64,000 nucleotides of DNA from EA-27 sp964396265 (GCA_964396265.1 CAYNEM010000008.1:62001-126000); one strand, 5' to 3'; numbered from the stretch's first letter, positions 1 through 8,667 are shown. Translations and numbers: made by a program. Notes: a model not told the origin generated them from the sequence alone.

Positions 1-651
1 GAACCGGCATCCGCCCGCGACGGCGCCGAGCGCCATCGCCTCGTTCCCCGTCATCATCATCCGGCCCGGGCCTTGGCCGTAGGGCAGGCCGAGAGGCAAG
101 GAGCCGCCGTCGTTCCGGATCGCGTCGTATCCCGTGTGGCCCGCTTTCAGGTTCATCTCGACGATCTCGGGTTTCTTGTGGCCGAACACCTCGCGGATCG
201 CCGACTCCATCGGGTCGAAGGGGAAGTCGAGGAGCGCGAGGGCCGCGCCGAGCGCGACGACGTTCTTCATCATCGGTTCCCCGAGCTGTCGCGCCGTGGA
301 GATCATCGGGAGCTTGACGAGCCGCACCGTCGGGCGCGCAGAGCCGGCGTCGAACTTGCTCAGCTGATCGTCGTAGATGATCGCCCCGCCGTCGCGCACG
401 AGGGGGACGTGGATGCCCGCGGCCTCCTGGTTCAGGATGATGAGGAGGTCGGGGTCCTCGCCCTGGGACAGGACGGGCTCCGTCCCCGCGCGGACCTGGG
501 TCCACGTGTGGCCGCCGCGGATCACGGATTGGTAGCTCGAGTACGTGTGCACCCACAGGCCGCCGCGCACGCACAGGCGGGCGAACGTCTCTGCAGTCGA
601 CGCGACGCCATCCCCGGCGGCGCCGCCGACGCGGAAGGCGATTTCCTTCAT
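1..651 (-). CDS. korA: 2-oxoacid:ferredoxin oxidoreductase, gamma-alpha fused subunit (partial, C-terminus outside window)
   Basis: The frame is open from an ATG at 651 down to base 1, so the first 217 residues are present and the rest lies outside the window. The N-terminus (MKEIAFRVGGAAGDG) and the later RGGHTWTQVR and NVVALGAALALL stretches are typical of the POR/KOR gamma domain. The last residues (GNEAMALGAVAGG) are where the pyruvate-ferredoxin oxidoreductase alpha domain begins in fused KorA proteins. The family oxidatively decarboxylates 2-oxoacids to acyl-CoA with ferredoxin as acceptor, in the cytoplasm; the beta (TPP) subunit is normally next, here beyond the edge. A ribosome site (AAGGAGTG, 657-664) precedes the ATG and a TATA-like box lies at 694-703. 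Substrate (2-oxoglutarate, pyruvate or other) cannot be decided from this part. Confidence 0.88.
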   Translation of the reverse strand, partial: MKEIAFRVGGAAGDGVASTAETFARLCVRGGLWVHTYSSYQSVIRGGHTWTQVRAGTEPVLSQGEDPDLLIILNQEAAGIHVPLVRDGGAIIYDDQLSKFDAGSARPTVRLVKLPMISTARQLGEPMMKNVVALGAALALLDFPFDPMESAIREVFGHKKPEIVEMNLKAGHTGYDAIRNDGGSLPLGLPYGQGPGRMMMTGNEAMALGAVAGGCRF

Positions 652-693
652 GAGAACACTCCTTTCGACCCGGGAGTTGCCCATTAGGCCATC

Positions 694-703
694 CTTATTT
701 AAG
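694..703 (-). promoter_or_regulatory. TATA-like box for the oxidoreductase gene
   Basis: On the minus strand this reads CTTAAATAAG, a good archaeal TATA match, with a predicted start of transcription near 672 and a short leader containing the ribosome site at 657-664. Confidence 0.6.
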
Positions 704-728
704 TACGTATTCACCGCAAGGGTGACAA

Positions 729-962
729 TCAGAACGACATCTTCGTGAGCGTCTTCGTCGTCCGCACACCCTCGATGCTCCGGATCTTCGCGACGACGAC
801 CTCACCGATCATGTTGTAGTCCTTCGCCTCGACCTTGGCGATCAGGTCGTAGTCCCCGAACAGCGGATACAACTCGACGATCTCCTCGATTCTGAGCAGC
901 GTGTCGTACACCTGCCGCTCTTTCGTAGGCTCCGTGCCGATGAGGACGAACCCGACCGCCAT
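729..962 (-). CDS. Stand-alone Lrp/AsnC-type ligand-binding (RAM) domain protein
   Basis: A 77-residue protein that corresponds to the C-terminal RAM domain of Lrp/AsnC regulators with no helix-turn-helix. It begins MAVGFVLIGTEPTKERQVYD and shows the expected beta-alpha-beta-beta-alpha-beta pattern with LYPLFGDYDLIAKVEA in the middle and an IRSIEGVRTTKTL end. Such small RAM proteins form oligomers that bind amino acids and may modulate full-length Lrp proteins or enzymes. ATG start at 962. It lies upstream of, and on the same strand as, the 2-oxoacid oxidoreductase gene, which has its own promoter, so co-regulation is only a possibility. Confidence 0.85.
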   Translation of the reverse strand: MAVGFVLIGTEPTKERQVYDTLLRIEEIVELYPLFGDYDLIAKVEAKDYNMIGEVVVAKIRSIEGVRTTKTLTKMSF

Positions 963-1085
963 CGCGTATCAAGCGCCGCACAACGCGGACCCTAGAAATA
1001 CCTTGGCCCTCGTGGGAATCAAAACGCAGAACCGTCGCGCACAATTGAAGTACGCCGGCGGGCAACGTTACGCGCAGCGCGCCCG

Positions 1086-1541
1086 ATGCGAACTCCCCTC
1101 AAGGCCGCTGCACCTGACGACCTCCCTTTTCCCGTGGAGACTCTGCGGCACTGGTTCGTGGCCCCCTTCGGTGGCCGCTCCGAGGAACTCGATGCGAACG
1201 AGGTCGGCGTGAACTGCCTCGCCCTCGCGCAGAACACGGACCTGCGTCCCTCGGACGCGGTCACGGTCGGCCTCGTCGGCGCGGACCCCCACCGACCGTG
1301 GTTCCTCGAGGAGCGGTTCGAGGTCGTCCCGCTCGACATGCGTAAGCCGGAGGCCGTGGAGCTATCCCCGCGCGGCGAGATCGTCCTCCCGCACCAACCG
1401 TTCGACTACGTCCGGAGGCCCCACCTCCAGCCGGATATCGGGGATGCCGTCGTGCTCAAGAACACGGAGCGCCTCCTCGACGAGAACCCGAAGTGGCTCA
1501 AGGACATCCTCGAGAAGTCCGTGCGCCGGCCCGACATCTGA
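1086..1541 (+). CDS. Conserved-looking hypothetical protein
   Basis: A 151-residue cytoplasmic-looking protein that I do not recognise. It starts at an ATG (MRTPLKAAAPDDLPFP), has no membrane segment or signal peptide, and shows an acidic/basic mix with the phrases WFVAPFGGRSEELDANEVG and LPHQPFDYVRRPHLQPDIGD. Third-position GC is high, as in true genes of this window, and the product reads as a normal globular protein. The next gene, pdxT, starts 40 bases after its stop, so the two may be co-transcribed. No catalytic motif is evident. Confidence 0.6.
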   Translation: MRTPLKAAAPDDLPFPVETLRHWFVAPFGGRSEELDANEVGVNCLALAQNTDLRPSDAVTVGLVGADPHRPWFLEERFEVVPLDMRKPEAVELSPRGEIVLPHQPFDYVRRPHLQPDIGDAVVLKNTERLLDENPKWLKDILEKSVRRPDI

Positions 1542-1581
1542 CGCGACAAGCTCAAACGGTCTGGCTTCATCCTGTGCCTTT

Positions 1582-2175
1582 GTGAGGGTCGGCGTGATCG
1601 GCGCGCAGGGTGACGTTGCCGAGCACGTCGAGGCTGTCCGCGCGGCAATGCACCTCGGCGGCTTCCAAGGCGACGTCGTCACGGTTCGCCGACGCGAGGA
1701 TCTGGCGGCCTGCGACGCTCTCACGATCCCCGGTGGGGAGAGCACGACAATCTCGAAGCACCTCGTGAGGACGGGGCTCCATGACGACATCGTCCGCCGC
1801 GCGGGCGAGGGCATGCCGGTCCTCGGGACCTGCGCGGGGTGCATCCTCCTCGCGAATGAGGGGGACGACCAGGTCCGGAACACGCGAACGAGTCTCCTCG
1901 GCTTGATGGACATGGCGGTCGACCGGAACGCGTTCGGGCGCCAACGGGAGTCGTTCGAGACGGAGTTGACGGTGGAGGGTCTCGAAGGACCGTTCCGAGG
2001 GGTGTTCATCCGCGCGCCCGCGATCACGCGGACGTGGGGACGATGCACGCCGCTCGCTCGGGTGGACGGCGAGACGATCGTCCTCGCGCGACAGGCCCAC
2101 CTGTGGGGTGCGTGCTTCCACCCGGAGCTCAGCGGCGACCTCCGAATCCACGTCGCGTTCCTCCGACAGGTCTGA
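1582..2175 (+). CDS. pdxT: Pyridoxal 5'-phosphate synthase glutaminase subunit PdxT
   Basis: A 197-residue class I glutamine amidotransferase of the PdxT/SNO family, which hydrolyses glutamine and passes ammonia to PdxS for vitamin B6 synthesis. Visible marks: VIGAQGDVAEH near the N-terminus, the PGGEST loop, the nucleophile Cys84 in GTCAG, and the His180-x-Glu182 pair in CFHPEL. The frame extends upstream, but the family N-terminus begins at the GTG at 1582 (V-R-V-G-V-I-G), giving the usual length, so I take that start. PdxS, usually adjacent, is not in the window. HisH or carbamoyl-phosphate synthase amidotransferases are less likely because of the GAQGD and GGEST motifs. Confidence 0.92.
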   Translation: MRVGVIGAQGDVAEHVEAVRAAMHLGGFQGDVVTVRRREDLAACDALTIPGGESTTISKHLVRTGLHDDIVRRAGEGMPVLGTCAGCILLANEGDDQVRNTRTSLLGLMDMAVDRNAFGRQRESFETELTVEGLEGPFRGVFIRAPAITRTWGRCTPLARVDGETIVLARQAHLWGACFHPELSGDLRIHVAFLRQV

Positions 2176-2243
2176 ACGGGAACTCCATACGCTGAGAATC
2201 TGAGGGAAAGGGTTATCGTCAAGTTTGTTCCGTTGGACGCCAG

Positions 2244-3017
2244 GTGAGCGCCCCGTCCCTCGCCCTCCAGACGAGCGCAGGCTCCCGGTTCTGTCCCTAT
2301 TGCGGCACCGTCAGCGGTCCGGAGTACGCGTTCTGTGCGCGGTGCGGGAAGACCCTTCCCTCCTTGGCGATTCCTCCGACTCTTCCGGAGACTGTGCAGC
2401 AGCCTATCTACGCGATTAGTCCCACGAGTCCCGAGGTCGGAACCCAGCTCGACGTCGGCAGCACCGTATGGGACCGCCCGTTGACCGGGGAGGAGCGTTC
2501 GCACTTCGAGCAGGTGAAGCGCTCGCCCGGGGTCGCGGTCCCACGCGTGCTCGGCTCGCTCTTCGGGATCATGCCGTTGTTCCTCGTGTTCACGGGTTTG
2601 ATGGGCTCGGCGTTCCCTCCGGAGTCGTTCATCCCCGTGGTCATCGGGACGTCCGTCTTTGCCATCATCGCAGGGGGAGTCTCCTTCTCGTTCCGCATGC
2701 CCGCGTCCGTCGCGTTGTCCGCCGGATCTGTGCGTGAGGCTCGCGGGGTCTCGGAGAAGGGCAAGGTCGTGCGCAGCCGTTTCGTGACGATGCGGGTCGG
2801 GGACGCCGACCTCCTCGTTCCTTTCACTTTGGCGGCGATGCTGCCGGAGGGCGAGCTGACCCAGATCCTCTACGTCCACGGACCCGGGCGCGGGCGGGCG
2901 CCGGCGCCCGGACATCAAGCGGTCTGGCTGCTCGGAATCAACGGCACCCTCCTCAAGCGCAGTCGATCCGCATACGTCCGGACCTCCGAGGACGGAGCGA
3001 GTCCCGGGGGGGTGTAG
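2244..3017 (+). CDS. Zinc-ribbon membrane protein of unknown function
   Basis: A 257-residue protein starting at GTG 2244. Residues 17-34 form a zinc ribbon with two CxxC knuckles (C17-P-Y-C20 and C31-A-R-C34). Two hydrophobic helices follow at about 101-123 and 129-150, then a soluble C-terminal part with a beta-rich look (VRSRFVTMRVGDADLLVPF). This is the common archaeal pattern of an N-terminal zinc ribbon tethered to the membrane by two spans. The gene ends one base before the next ATG (3019), so the two genes are almost certainly co-transcribed. Function unknown. Confidence 0.75.
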   Translation: MSAPSLALQTSAGSRFCPYCGTVSGPEYAFCARCGKTLPSLAIPPTLPETVQQPIYAISPTSPEVGTQLDVGSTVWDRPLTGEERSHFEQVKRSPGVAVPRVLGSLFGIMPLFLVFTGLMGSAFPPESFIPVVIGTSVFAIIAGGVSFSFRMPASVALSAGSVREARGVSEKGKVVRSRFVTMRVGDADLLVPFTLAAMLPEGELTQILYVHGPGRGRAPAPGHQAVWLLGINGTLLKRSRSAYVRTSEDGASPGGV

Positions 3018-3018
3018 G

Positions 3019-3804
3019 ATGTTCCGCCTCCGGCATGGACTGATCGTGGCGTTGGCGCTGTTCTTCCTGATGTTCCTGCCCCCGTCCGCGGCGGCGGTGT
3101 CGCTGAACATGCAGGGATACACCTCGGGGGGCTCGTTCACGTTCGCCGACAGCAGTTGGACCATCCCTGTGGGGGCGACCCTGGAGATGCGGATCTGGGT
3201 GGACCTCATGAGCTGCGACCCGGTGACCGTGGACTGGGGGGACGGCAGCCCGATCGAGCAGCGGAACTACGGAAACGCGTTCTCTGGCGACTGGACGCAC
3301 GAGTACGCCGCGGCGGGCCCGTATGTGATTACTGCGACCGAGAATTTTTGCCCCGGCACGAACGTCGACACACTGACCGTCACGGTCGGCTCCAACATAC
3401 TCGATCCAAGCGGGCCTATGTTCATGCCCGCGCTCTTCGGCGTGGTCCTCGGCATCGTCGGCGTGGGACTCGCGAATGGGAAGGCACCCCCGGCCGGTGG
3501 CCCTCGTGGCCGTGCCCGAGGTCCCGGAGCTGGGGGGCCTCCGGTTCCGCCGCCACGACCTCGTTTGCGTCTTCTCGAAGGAATCCCCGCGAGCATGGTC
3601 GCGCACCTCGTCTCGCTTCGCGACATCCCGACAAGGGCAAGGCTCCAACACCCCACCATGCAACCTCCGCGAATCGGAATCGTTCCCCTGGAGCCCACAA
3701 ATCTGTGGGAGGATGTCCCGTGCCAGCACGGCTGCGGGAAGATAGGGTATACGGTTGCGGGATGGTTTTGCACGAGTCCCGTTTGCCCCGGCCGGGGCCG
3801 GTGA
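3019..3804 (+). CDS. Secreted/membrane PKD-like protein with C-terminal Cys-rich motif
   Basis: A 261-residue protein with an N-terminal signal sequence (about residues 1-26, ending PPSAAA). An extracellular PKD-like fold follows, shown by VDWGDGSP and THEYAAAGPYVITAT. A transmembrane helix lies near residues 134-154, followed by a Gly/Pro/Arg-rich cytoplasmic stretch. The C-terminus has four cysteines (CQHGCGK then FCTSPVC) that could bind zinc. The start ATG is directly after the stop of the zinc-ribbon gene, suggesting a two-gene operon of paired membrane proteins. I know no family with this exact order; the function is not inferable. Confidence 0.7.
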   Translation: MFRLRHGLIVALALFFLMFLPPSAAAVSLNMQGYTSGGSFTFADSSWTIPVGATLEMRIWVDLMSCDPVTVDWGDGSPIEQRNYGNAFSGDWTHEYAAAGPYVITATENFCPGTNVDTLTVTVGSNILDPSGPMFMPALFGVVLGIVGVGLANGKAPPAGGPRGRARGPGAGGPPVPPPRPRLRLLEGIPASMVAHLVSLRDIPTRARLQHPTMQPPRIGIVPLEPTNLWEDVPCQHGCGKIGYTVAGWFCTSPVCPGRGR

Positions 3805-3852
3805 ACCGCGCGCGAACGAGTTGCGGTCGGGGCCGGCGTCAGGGGCGTTCGC

Positions 3853-5670
3853 TCATGGAAGCAACACAAGGAGAAGCAGGGAGACCGCCAGCGCGAACCC
3901 GAGCGTGAGGATCGCGGTCGGCCGCAGGCCGTGGATTGTCGCGTTCACGCTCGTCGTGAGCCGCGCCGTGTTCTCGTGGCCGAACACGCGAAGGCCGTGG
4001 ATGGTGCCCGTCGCCGCCAACGACTCCACGGGTCGCAGCTCCGCGATCGCCTCTCGCACGCCGTCGCTCGCCGCCGCCACGACGCGCTCGCGATCGATGT
4101 ACAGCCCGATGGGGTTGTAGCCGCCCATCCGCGCGTTCACGCTGTGATTGTCCGTCGTGAGGACTTCCGCGTCGTCGACAATCCCGCGCGCCGCGAGCAG
4201 GATTTCGTCACGGAGGCCCGGGATCATGTTGTTCCCGTCGAACAGCAAGTACGCCACTCGGACGCCGTCGGTCTCCACCGCCAACACCTGCAGGCCTTGC
4301 GATCCGATACCCTCCCGCGCCTTGCCGACCGGTCCCTCCGCGTAGCCGACCCGGACGCTCGCCGCCGGACGTCCCCTGGCCTTCAACACCGCGTCGTGCG
4401 TTGCCTCGATCACATTTTGGGACTCGGCGCTGCCGAAGTGGACCATGCCGCTCCAGAGGTCGGAGCTGTTGTGGGCGTCGAGGAACAAGCAGTCTCGGGC
4501 GCCCGCGTCCTTGGCGGCGTGGATCGCCGCCATCCCCGTGGGGACGTCGATGTCGTCCGTCGGATTCGGTGCGAGGCTGGCGGTGACGAGCGCCACGTTC
4601 CCGAACATCTGCGCGGTCGCGGTGGCCTTCCCGACGACCGCCCTCGCGAATTGGCTCCCGCCCGACATCGCGGTCGCGGACAGCAGCAGGTCACGGACGG
4701 CCCCCGCGATCCTCAGGCACTCCGTCGTCGTCGAAGGATTGTAGTCGTGCGTGCTCGGGCCGTGGGGGACGAGCACGGCCTTGCAGACATCCCCGAGCGA
4801 CGTGCGCAACTTCGCGGGCATGTCCGATCCCGCGACGAGACCGAACGGCCCCGGATGGGCGTGGCTCGCGACCAGGACGGCCACGGGGCCATGCGTCGCC
4901 CGGAACGCGAGGGTCCCGACCCGCACCTCGGCGGGCGTCGCGAAGGAGTCGAAGAACGCCTCGAGCTCGCGGCGCGACTCCTCGGTCTGGTCCGTCATGT
5001 GGTCGAGCAGGTGGCGCATCAGGCGAATGCCATCGATCCGGAACGCCCGTCGGATCGGCCTGCCGGCGAGGAACGTGAAGGCCACTCCCGCGAAGAGGAA
5101 GACCACGAACAGAAAGGCGAACAGAAGGTCCTCCCCAATCGGCGTGCGGTAGGCGACCTTCACCGCCAGGAAGCCGAGGAGGGGCGTGAGGGAGGTGGCA
5201 AGCACAGTCCGTGCGTGGCGGTGGTCCGCCGTCGCGATCCACGCCGCATGCCGGAGCCACGCCGTGGCGGCGAATCCCAGGAGGAGGACGCGCGGGCGGT
5301 CGGGCGCGAACGTCGTGCCCTGCGTCGCCCACGTCGCGAGCTGGGCGAGCGCGACGAACGCGGCGAATCCCAGGATCGTGGCCCCGTCCGCGAACGCCTG
5401 GAGCGTCGTCCGCCGGAGGAAGGTCCGGCCACCGGTCGCCCGGATGACCGCGTGGGTGAGGGCCGCGGACGCGTAGAGGGGCAGCGCCACGACGAAGAGG
5501 AGCCGGGCGTACGTCTCCCACCCATGGTCGGGAGCGCCAAGGAAGGCGACCGTCAAGAGGGACACTCCCGCGATCGGCGCGACGAGCCGTCGTGGGCGGG
5601 GGGACGAGAAGAGGCGCCGCGCGAGCAGGCTCGTCTCCGTCTGCTCCCGGTCCGCGTCCGTCCCGTCCAT
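3853..5670 (-). CDS. DUF2070 family multi-spanning membrane protein
   Basis: A 605-residue protein matching the archaeal DUF2070 family. The first 250 residues hold about seven hydrophobic helices; the rest is a large soluble domain with the conserved blocks SHAHPGPFG, VPHGPSTHDYNP, LFLDAHNSSD and LTTDNHSVNARMGGYNPIG. One or two hydrophobic spans close the protein (ILTLGFALAVSLLLLVLLP). The His/Asp-rich blocks suggest a metal-dependent active site, but the family's reaction is unknown to me. The open frame continues upstream; I choose ATG 5670 because it lies 2 bases after the stop of the GGGP synthase gene. That position in the ether-lipid operon hints at a role in membrane lipid or isoprenoid handling; this is inference. 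Confidence 0.85.
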   Translation of the reverse strand: MDGTDADREQTETSLLARRLFSSPRPRRLVAPIAGVSLLTVAFLGAPDHGWETYARLLFVVALPLYASAALTHAVIRATGGRTFLRRTTLQAFADGATILGFAAFVALAQLATWATQGTTFAPDRPRVLLLGFAATAWLRHAAWIATADHRHARTVLATSLTPLLGFLAVKVAYRTPIGEDLLFAFLFVVFLFAGVAFTFLAGRPIRRAFRIDGIRLMRHLLDHMTDQTEESRRELEAFFDSFATPAEVRVGTLAFRATHGPVAVLVASHAHPGPFGLVAGSDMPAKLRTSLGDVCKAVLVPHGPSTHDYNPSTTTECLRIAGAVRDLLLSATAMSGGSQFARAVVGKATATAQMFGNVALVTASLAPNPTDDIDVPTGMAAIHAAKDAGARDCLFLDAHNSSDLWSGMVHFGSAESQNVIEATHDAVLKARGRPAASVRVGYAEGPVGKAREGIGSQGLQVLAVETDGVRVAYLLFDGNNMIPGLRDEILLAARGIVDDAEVLTTDNHSVNARMGGYNPIGLYIDRERVVAAASDGVREAIAELRPVESLAATGTIHGLRVFGHENTARLTTSVNATIHGLRPTAILTLGFALAVSLLLLVLLP

Positions 5671-5672
5671 TG

Positions 5673-6404
5673 TCACAGGCCCTTCACGGCGTCGACGATC
5701 GCCTGTAGCCGCGCCTGGTCCTCCTCGATCACCGTGCCCGTGACGACGATGTCTGCCCCCGCCTTCGCGAGGTCCCGTGCGGTCCGCGGCGTGCGGATTC
5801 CGCCGCCGACGACGAGGGGGATCGACAACTGAGCCTTGACCGCCATCACCATATTCGAAGGCACGGGTTCCGGCGCTCCGGATCCCGCCTCGAGGTAGAC
5901 CAGCTGCATCCCGAGGAACTGCGCGGTGAGCGCGTACCGCACGGCCTCCTCCACGTCGTCCCGCGGGATCGGCTTCGCATGCCCGATCTCCCCGGCGCGC
6001 ATCCCAGGTTCCACGATCAGGTAGGCCATGGGGATCGTCTCCAGGCCCCACTCCTTGATCGCGCGTACGGCCTTTCGCTGCTCCCCCACTATCAGGCGGA
6101 CGTCCTGCGAGTTCAGCATGGACATGAAGTACACTGCGTCCGCGAACCGGGACAGCGTGTGCGCGCTCGACGGGAATAGGATCACCGGGACGCGCGTGCG
6201 GGCCTTGATCGCCTTCACGGCCTCGTCCGTCTTGCCCGGGGTCACCCCCGTCGAGCCGCCTACCATGATCCCGTCCGTGCCCGCGAGCGTGGCCCGGAAC
6301 GCCAGCTCGCCAGCCTCCCCCGGCGTCAGCTTGTCCGGGTCGAGGAGCGAGAGGTGGACCTTACCCTCCGCCAGCCGCGCGTGGAGGTATGCGAGGACGG
6401 TCAA
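5673..6404 (-). CDS. Geranylgeranylglyceryl phosphate synthase
   Basis: A 243-residue TIM-barrel enzyme that joins geranylgeranyl diphosphate to sn-glycerol-1-phosphate, the first committed step of archaeal ether-lipid synthesis. Signature blocks are SLLDPDK (about 19-25), GGSTGVT, ILFPSS, the YLEAGSGAPEPV block and VVGGGIRTP near the C-terminus, which form the phosphate- and prenyl-binding sites. The start is a TTG at 6404 that overlaps the TGA of the upstream UbiA gene (TTGA), so translation is probably coupled. The downstream DUF2070 gene starts 2 bases after its stop. Confidence 0.95.
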   Translation of the reverse strand: MTVLAYLHARLAEGKVHLSLLDPDKLTPGEAGELAFRATLAGTDGIMVGGSTGVTPGKTDEAVKAIKARTRVPVILFPSSAHTLSRFADAVYFMSMLNSQDVRLIVGEQRKAVRAIKEWGLETIPMAYLIVEPGMRAGEIGHAKPIPRDDVEEAVRYALTAQFLGMQLVYLEAGSGAPEPVPSNMVMAVKAQLSIPLVVGGGIRTPRTARDLAKAGADIVVTGTVIEEDQARLQAIVDAVKGL

Positions 6405-7234
6405 ACGAGGCCTCCGGCGAGGAACGCAACGAGCGCGACGACCATTCCGACTTTCATCAGGCGTTCGCTCCGTCCGGGCGAGCGCCCGGAGTAGAAGGCA
6501 GCGAACATAAGGATTGCGTCCGCGCCTGCGACGATCGGCACGTACAGGACGGAGAGGACGTCGAATGCGACAGGCACGACGCTGAGCAGGACGGCGCTCA
6601 AGGTGAACGCCTGCGCGACGCGGGCCGCGAACGGGATTCCGCGCGTCCTCGGGAGCGTCGTCCGGCCGACGTCCCCCGCGACGTCCTCAATGTCCTTGAC
6701 GACCTCCCGCCCGACGGTGCTCAGCCCCGCGAGCAGGGCAAGGCTGGCGGCGATCTGCAGGGGGCGCACCTGCCCGGCGTACACGCACAGGCCCGCGAAC
6801 AGGAACAGGGAGCCGACTAGCCATCCGATCAGGAGGTTGCCGCTCCATCCGCTCGACTTGAAGCGGGTCTCATAGGCAATCATGAGGGCGAGCGAGACCA
6901 GGACCAGGCCGAAGGCCGCGAGGTTGATGAACATGCTGACTACGATGGCGATCAGGAACAGGGCGAAGGCGAGATCGAACGCTGCGCGCGGGGAGACGCG
7001 CCCGGACGGGATGGGCCGGTTCGGGTGGTTCACGCGGTCGACCTCCCGGTCGTAGAAGTCGTTCAGCGCGTTGCCTGCACCGGTGAACAGGAACGCCGTG
7101 ATGGCGCCGAGCGCAATCGCGAGCCCCTGGTCCGCGGCCCCCAACGCGCCAACCGCGACGACGCTCCCGACTCCGACCGCGGCCGCCGACATGACGGCAT
7201 TCCCGGGACGGAGGACGGAGAGAAACGCCTGCAC
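6401..7234 (-). CDS. UbiA-family prenyltransferase, probable digeranylgeranylglyceryl phosphate synthase
   Basis: A 277-residue integral membrane prenyltransferase with about eight to nine helices. The aspartate-rich motif NDFYDREVD (N58 to D66) and the second motif DIEDVAGDVGRTTLP are the Mg-diphosphate sites of UbiA enzymes. Position directly before GGGP synthase, with overlapping stop/start, supports the next step of ether-lipid synthesis (second geranylgeranyl transfer). I choose the GTG at 7232-7234 because family members begin just ahead of the LRPGNAVM block and the TATA-like box at 7289-7298 puts transcription start near 7267. A GTG at 7282 would lie before that. An alternative role in quinone prenylation is less likely in this context. 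Confidence 0.9.
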   Translation of the reverse strand: MQAFLSVLRPGNAVMSAAAVGVGSVVAVGALGAADQGLAIALGAITAFLFTGAGNALNDFYDREVDRVNHPNRPIPSGRVSPRAAFDLAFALFLIAIVVSMFINLAAFGLVLVSLALMIAYETRFKSSGWSGNLLIGWLVGSLFLFAGLCVYAGQVRPLQIAASLALLAGLSTVGREVVKDIEDVAGDVGRTTLPRTRGIPFAARVAQAFTLSAVLLSVVPVAFDVLSVLYVPIVAGADAILMFAAFYSGRSPGRSERLMKVGMVVALVAFLAGGLV

Positions 7235-7288
7235 AGGCGGCGCAAGGATTCTCCGACGAAAGGCCTTTCGGTCGGGCCGCACGGTGAA

Positions 7289-7298
7289 CGTTAAATAC
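7289..7298. promoter_or_regulatory. TATA-like box between divergent genes
   Basis: CGTTAAATAC is AT-rich and nearly symmetric. It can serve the UbiA-GGGPS-DUF2070 operon on minus (start near 7267) and the coiled-coil gene on plus (start near 7320). No second AT-rich box is visible in the roughly 180 bases between the genes. Confidence 0.5.
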
Positions 7299-7415
7299 GG
7301 TCTACACCCATGTATTCCTGGCTGCGGACGTTCCCTCGACGTCGGCGGCATTGGGGGTGTGAAGGCTGCAGCGGCAGGTGGCGCGCCCCAGCGCGCGCCG
7401 GAGGAGGCGTGAGCC

Positions 7416-8666
7416 TTGAGCCTGTTCAATCGGGGACCGGGTCGAGCGGAAGCGCAGGAGGCCACGGAGAGCGCCAGGGGTGTCGTGGAGATCCTGAAGC
7501 TATCGCGCGCGAACCTGAAGTCGGCCGATTCGGTTCTCAAGGGAGCGGAGAATGAGCTCTTGCGTGATTCGTTCGAAGAGGCGATTGACCTCGCGAGGAA
7601 GGCCGAGCGGATCGCGACGACCCTCGAATCGGAATACCGCAGCGCGACGGAAGCGCGGGACCTTCTGAGGAAGCACTCGGAGCGCCTGCGGGAGCTCGGC
7701 GTCCCGGACGCGGAGGAGCAGAAAGCGCTCGCCGACGTCCATGCGCGGGCGCGGGCCACGCGCGAAATGGAGGGGGTCGCGGTCCCGGACTATGCGGGGG
7801 CCCTCACGGTGGCCACCGAGGCGGCGAGCCGGGCGGGAGCCAGGATCGCCTTAGGCGAGAACGCGGCCGACAAGGTGTTCGCGGCGGAGCTCGCCGTCGA
7901 GGGCGCGGCGGACGGGGGCGGCCCCGCCCTGGAGGCGATCCACGATGCGCGCGAACTGCTCGCGAAGGCGCGCGCCGAGGTGGAACAGGGCCACTTCGAA
8001 CTCGCGGCGACGGACGCGGCGGTAGCGGAGAAGATCGCACTGGGCCTCGCCGACCGCCGGCGGAAAGCGAAGGAGACGCTCGACTCCGTGGAGAAGCTTG
8101 TCCTCGGCCTTCGGATCGCCGGCGTGGCGATTGCGCCGGTCAAGAGGTCGCTGGAGATGGGCAAGATTCTCCTCGAGAAGGGCAAGGTCTCCGCAGCGTC
8201 GGAGGTGTTCAGCGACGCGGCGCAGCAGGCGGTCTCCTTGGGGACGCGCTTCCGCGAGGCGCTGGACCTGATGTCCCGCGCTTCGGCGGCGATCGATGGG
8301 CTCAAAGCGGAGGGTCTGTCGACGACGGAAGCCGAGGTCTCCCTCAACCGGGCGAAGTCGGCGGTCAGGATGGGGAACTACGCGCTCGCGTCCGCGTGCT
8401 GCGAGGACGTTCACCTAGCGGGGAAGCAGCAGCGGGAGTTCCGCGACGGCCTTCGGACCTTGCTCGACGAGACGAAGGCGCGCCTCACGTCCCTCCGCGA
8501 AAGGAACGGCGCGTTCGTGAACGACGCCGCGGAGATGGTCCAGAAGGCGGAGAACGAGTTCGCGAGGCGCGAGTACGAGGCGACGAGCGAGGACCTCCGG
8601 ATCGCCTCGCTCCTCCTGCGTCCCGCCCGGGATGGGAAGCCTCGAGAGGGACCGGCCGCGCCATAG
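7416..8666 (+). CDS. All-helical coiled-coil / TPR-like repeat protein, unknown function
   Basis: A 416-residue soluble protein, strongly charged and almost entirely helical, with repeated Ala/Glu/Arg heptads (for example RKAERIATTLESEYRSA and RKAKETLDSVEKLV) and no signal peptide or membrane span. The middle shows degenerate 40-45 residue units built of two helices, resembling a coiled-coil or alpha-solenoid scaffold. Start is TTG 7416, with a strong ribosome site GAGGAGG (7401-7407); a TGA in frame at 7410 excludes longer forms. Comparable helical proteins are common in Thermoplasmata, but I cannot name a function. Structural scaffold or DNA/protein tether are possibilities only. Confidence 0.75.
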   Translation: MSLFNRGPGRAEAQEATESARGVVEILKLSRANLKSADSVLKGAENELLRDSFEEAIDLARKAERIATTLESEYRSATEARDLLRKHSERLRELGVPDAEEQKALADVHARARATREMEGVAVPDYAGALTVATEAASRAGARIALGENAADKVFAAELAVEGAADGGGPALEAIHDARELLAKARAEVEQGHFELAATDAAVAEKIALGLADRRRKAKETLDSVEKLVLGLRIAGVAIAPVKRSLEMGKILLEKGKVSAASEVFSDAAQQAVSLGTRFREALDLMSRASAAIDGLKAEGLSTTEAEVSLNRAKSAVRMGNYALASACCEDVHLAGKQQREFRDGLRTLLDETKARLTSLRERNGAFVNDAAEMVQKAENEFARREYEATSEDLRIASLLLRPARDGKPREGPAAP

Positions 8667-8667
8667 C

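Noticed and set aside
1444..1581. N-terminal extension of PdxT
   Set aside because: The upstream part is Arg/Ser-rich and overlaps the preceding gene; family members start at the GTG at 1582.
5671..6051. N-terminal extension of DUF2070 to 6051
   Set aside because: It would overlap GGGP synthase for 380 bases; ATG 5670 sits 2 bases after that gene's stop.
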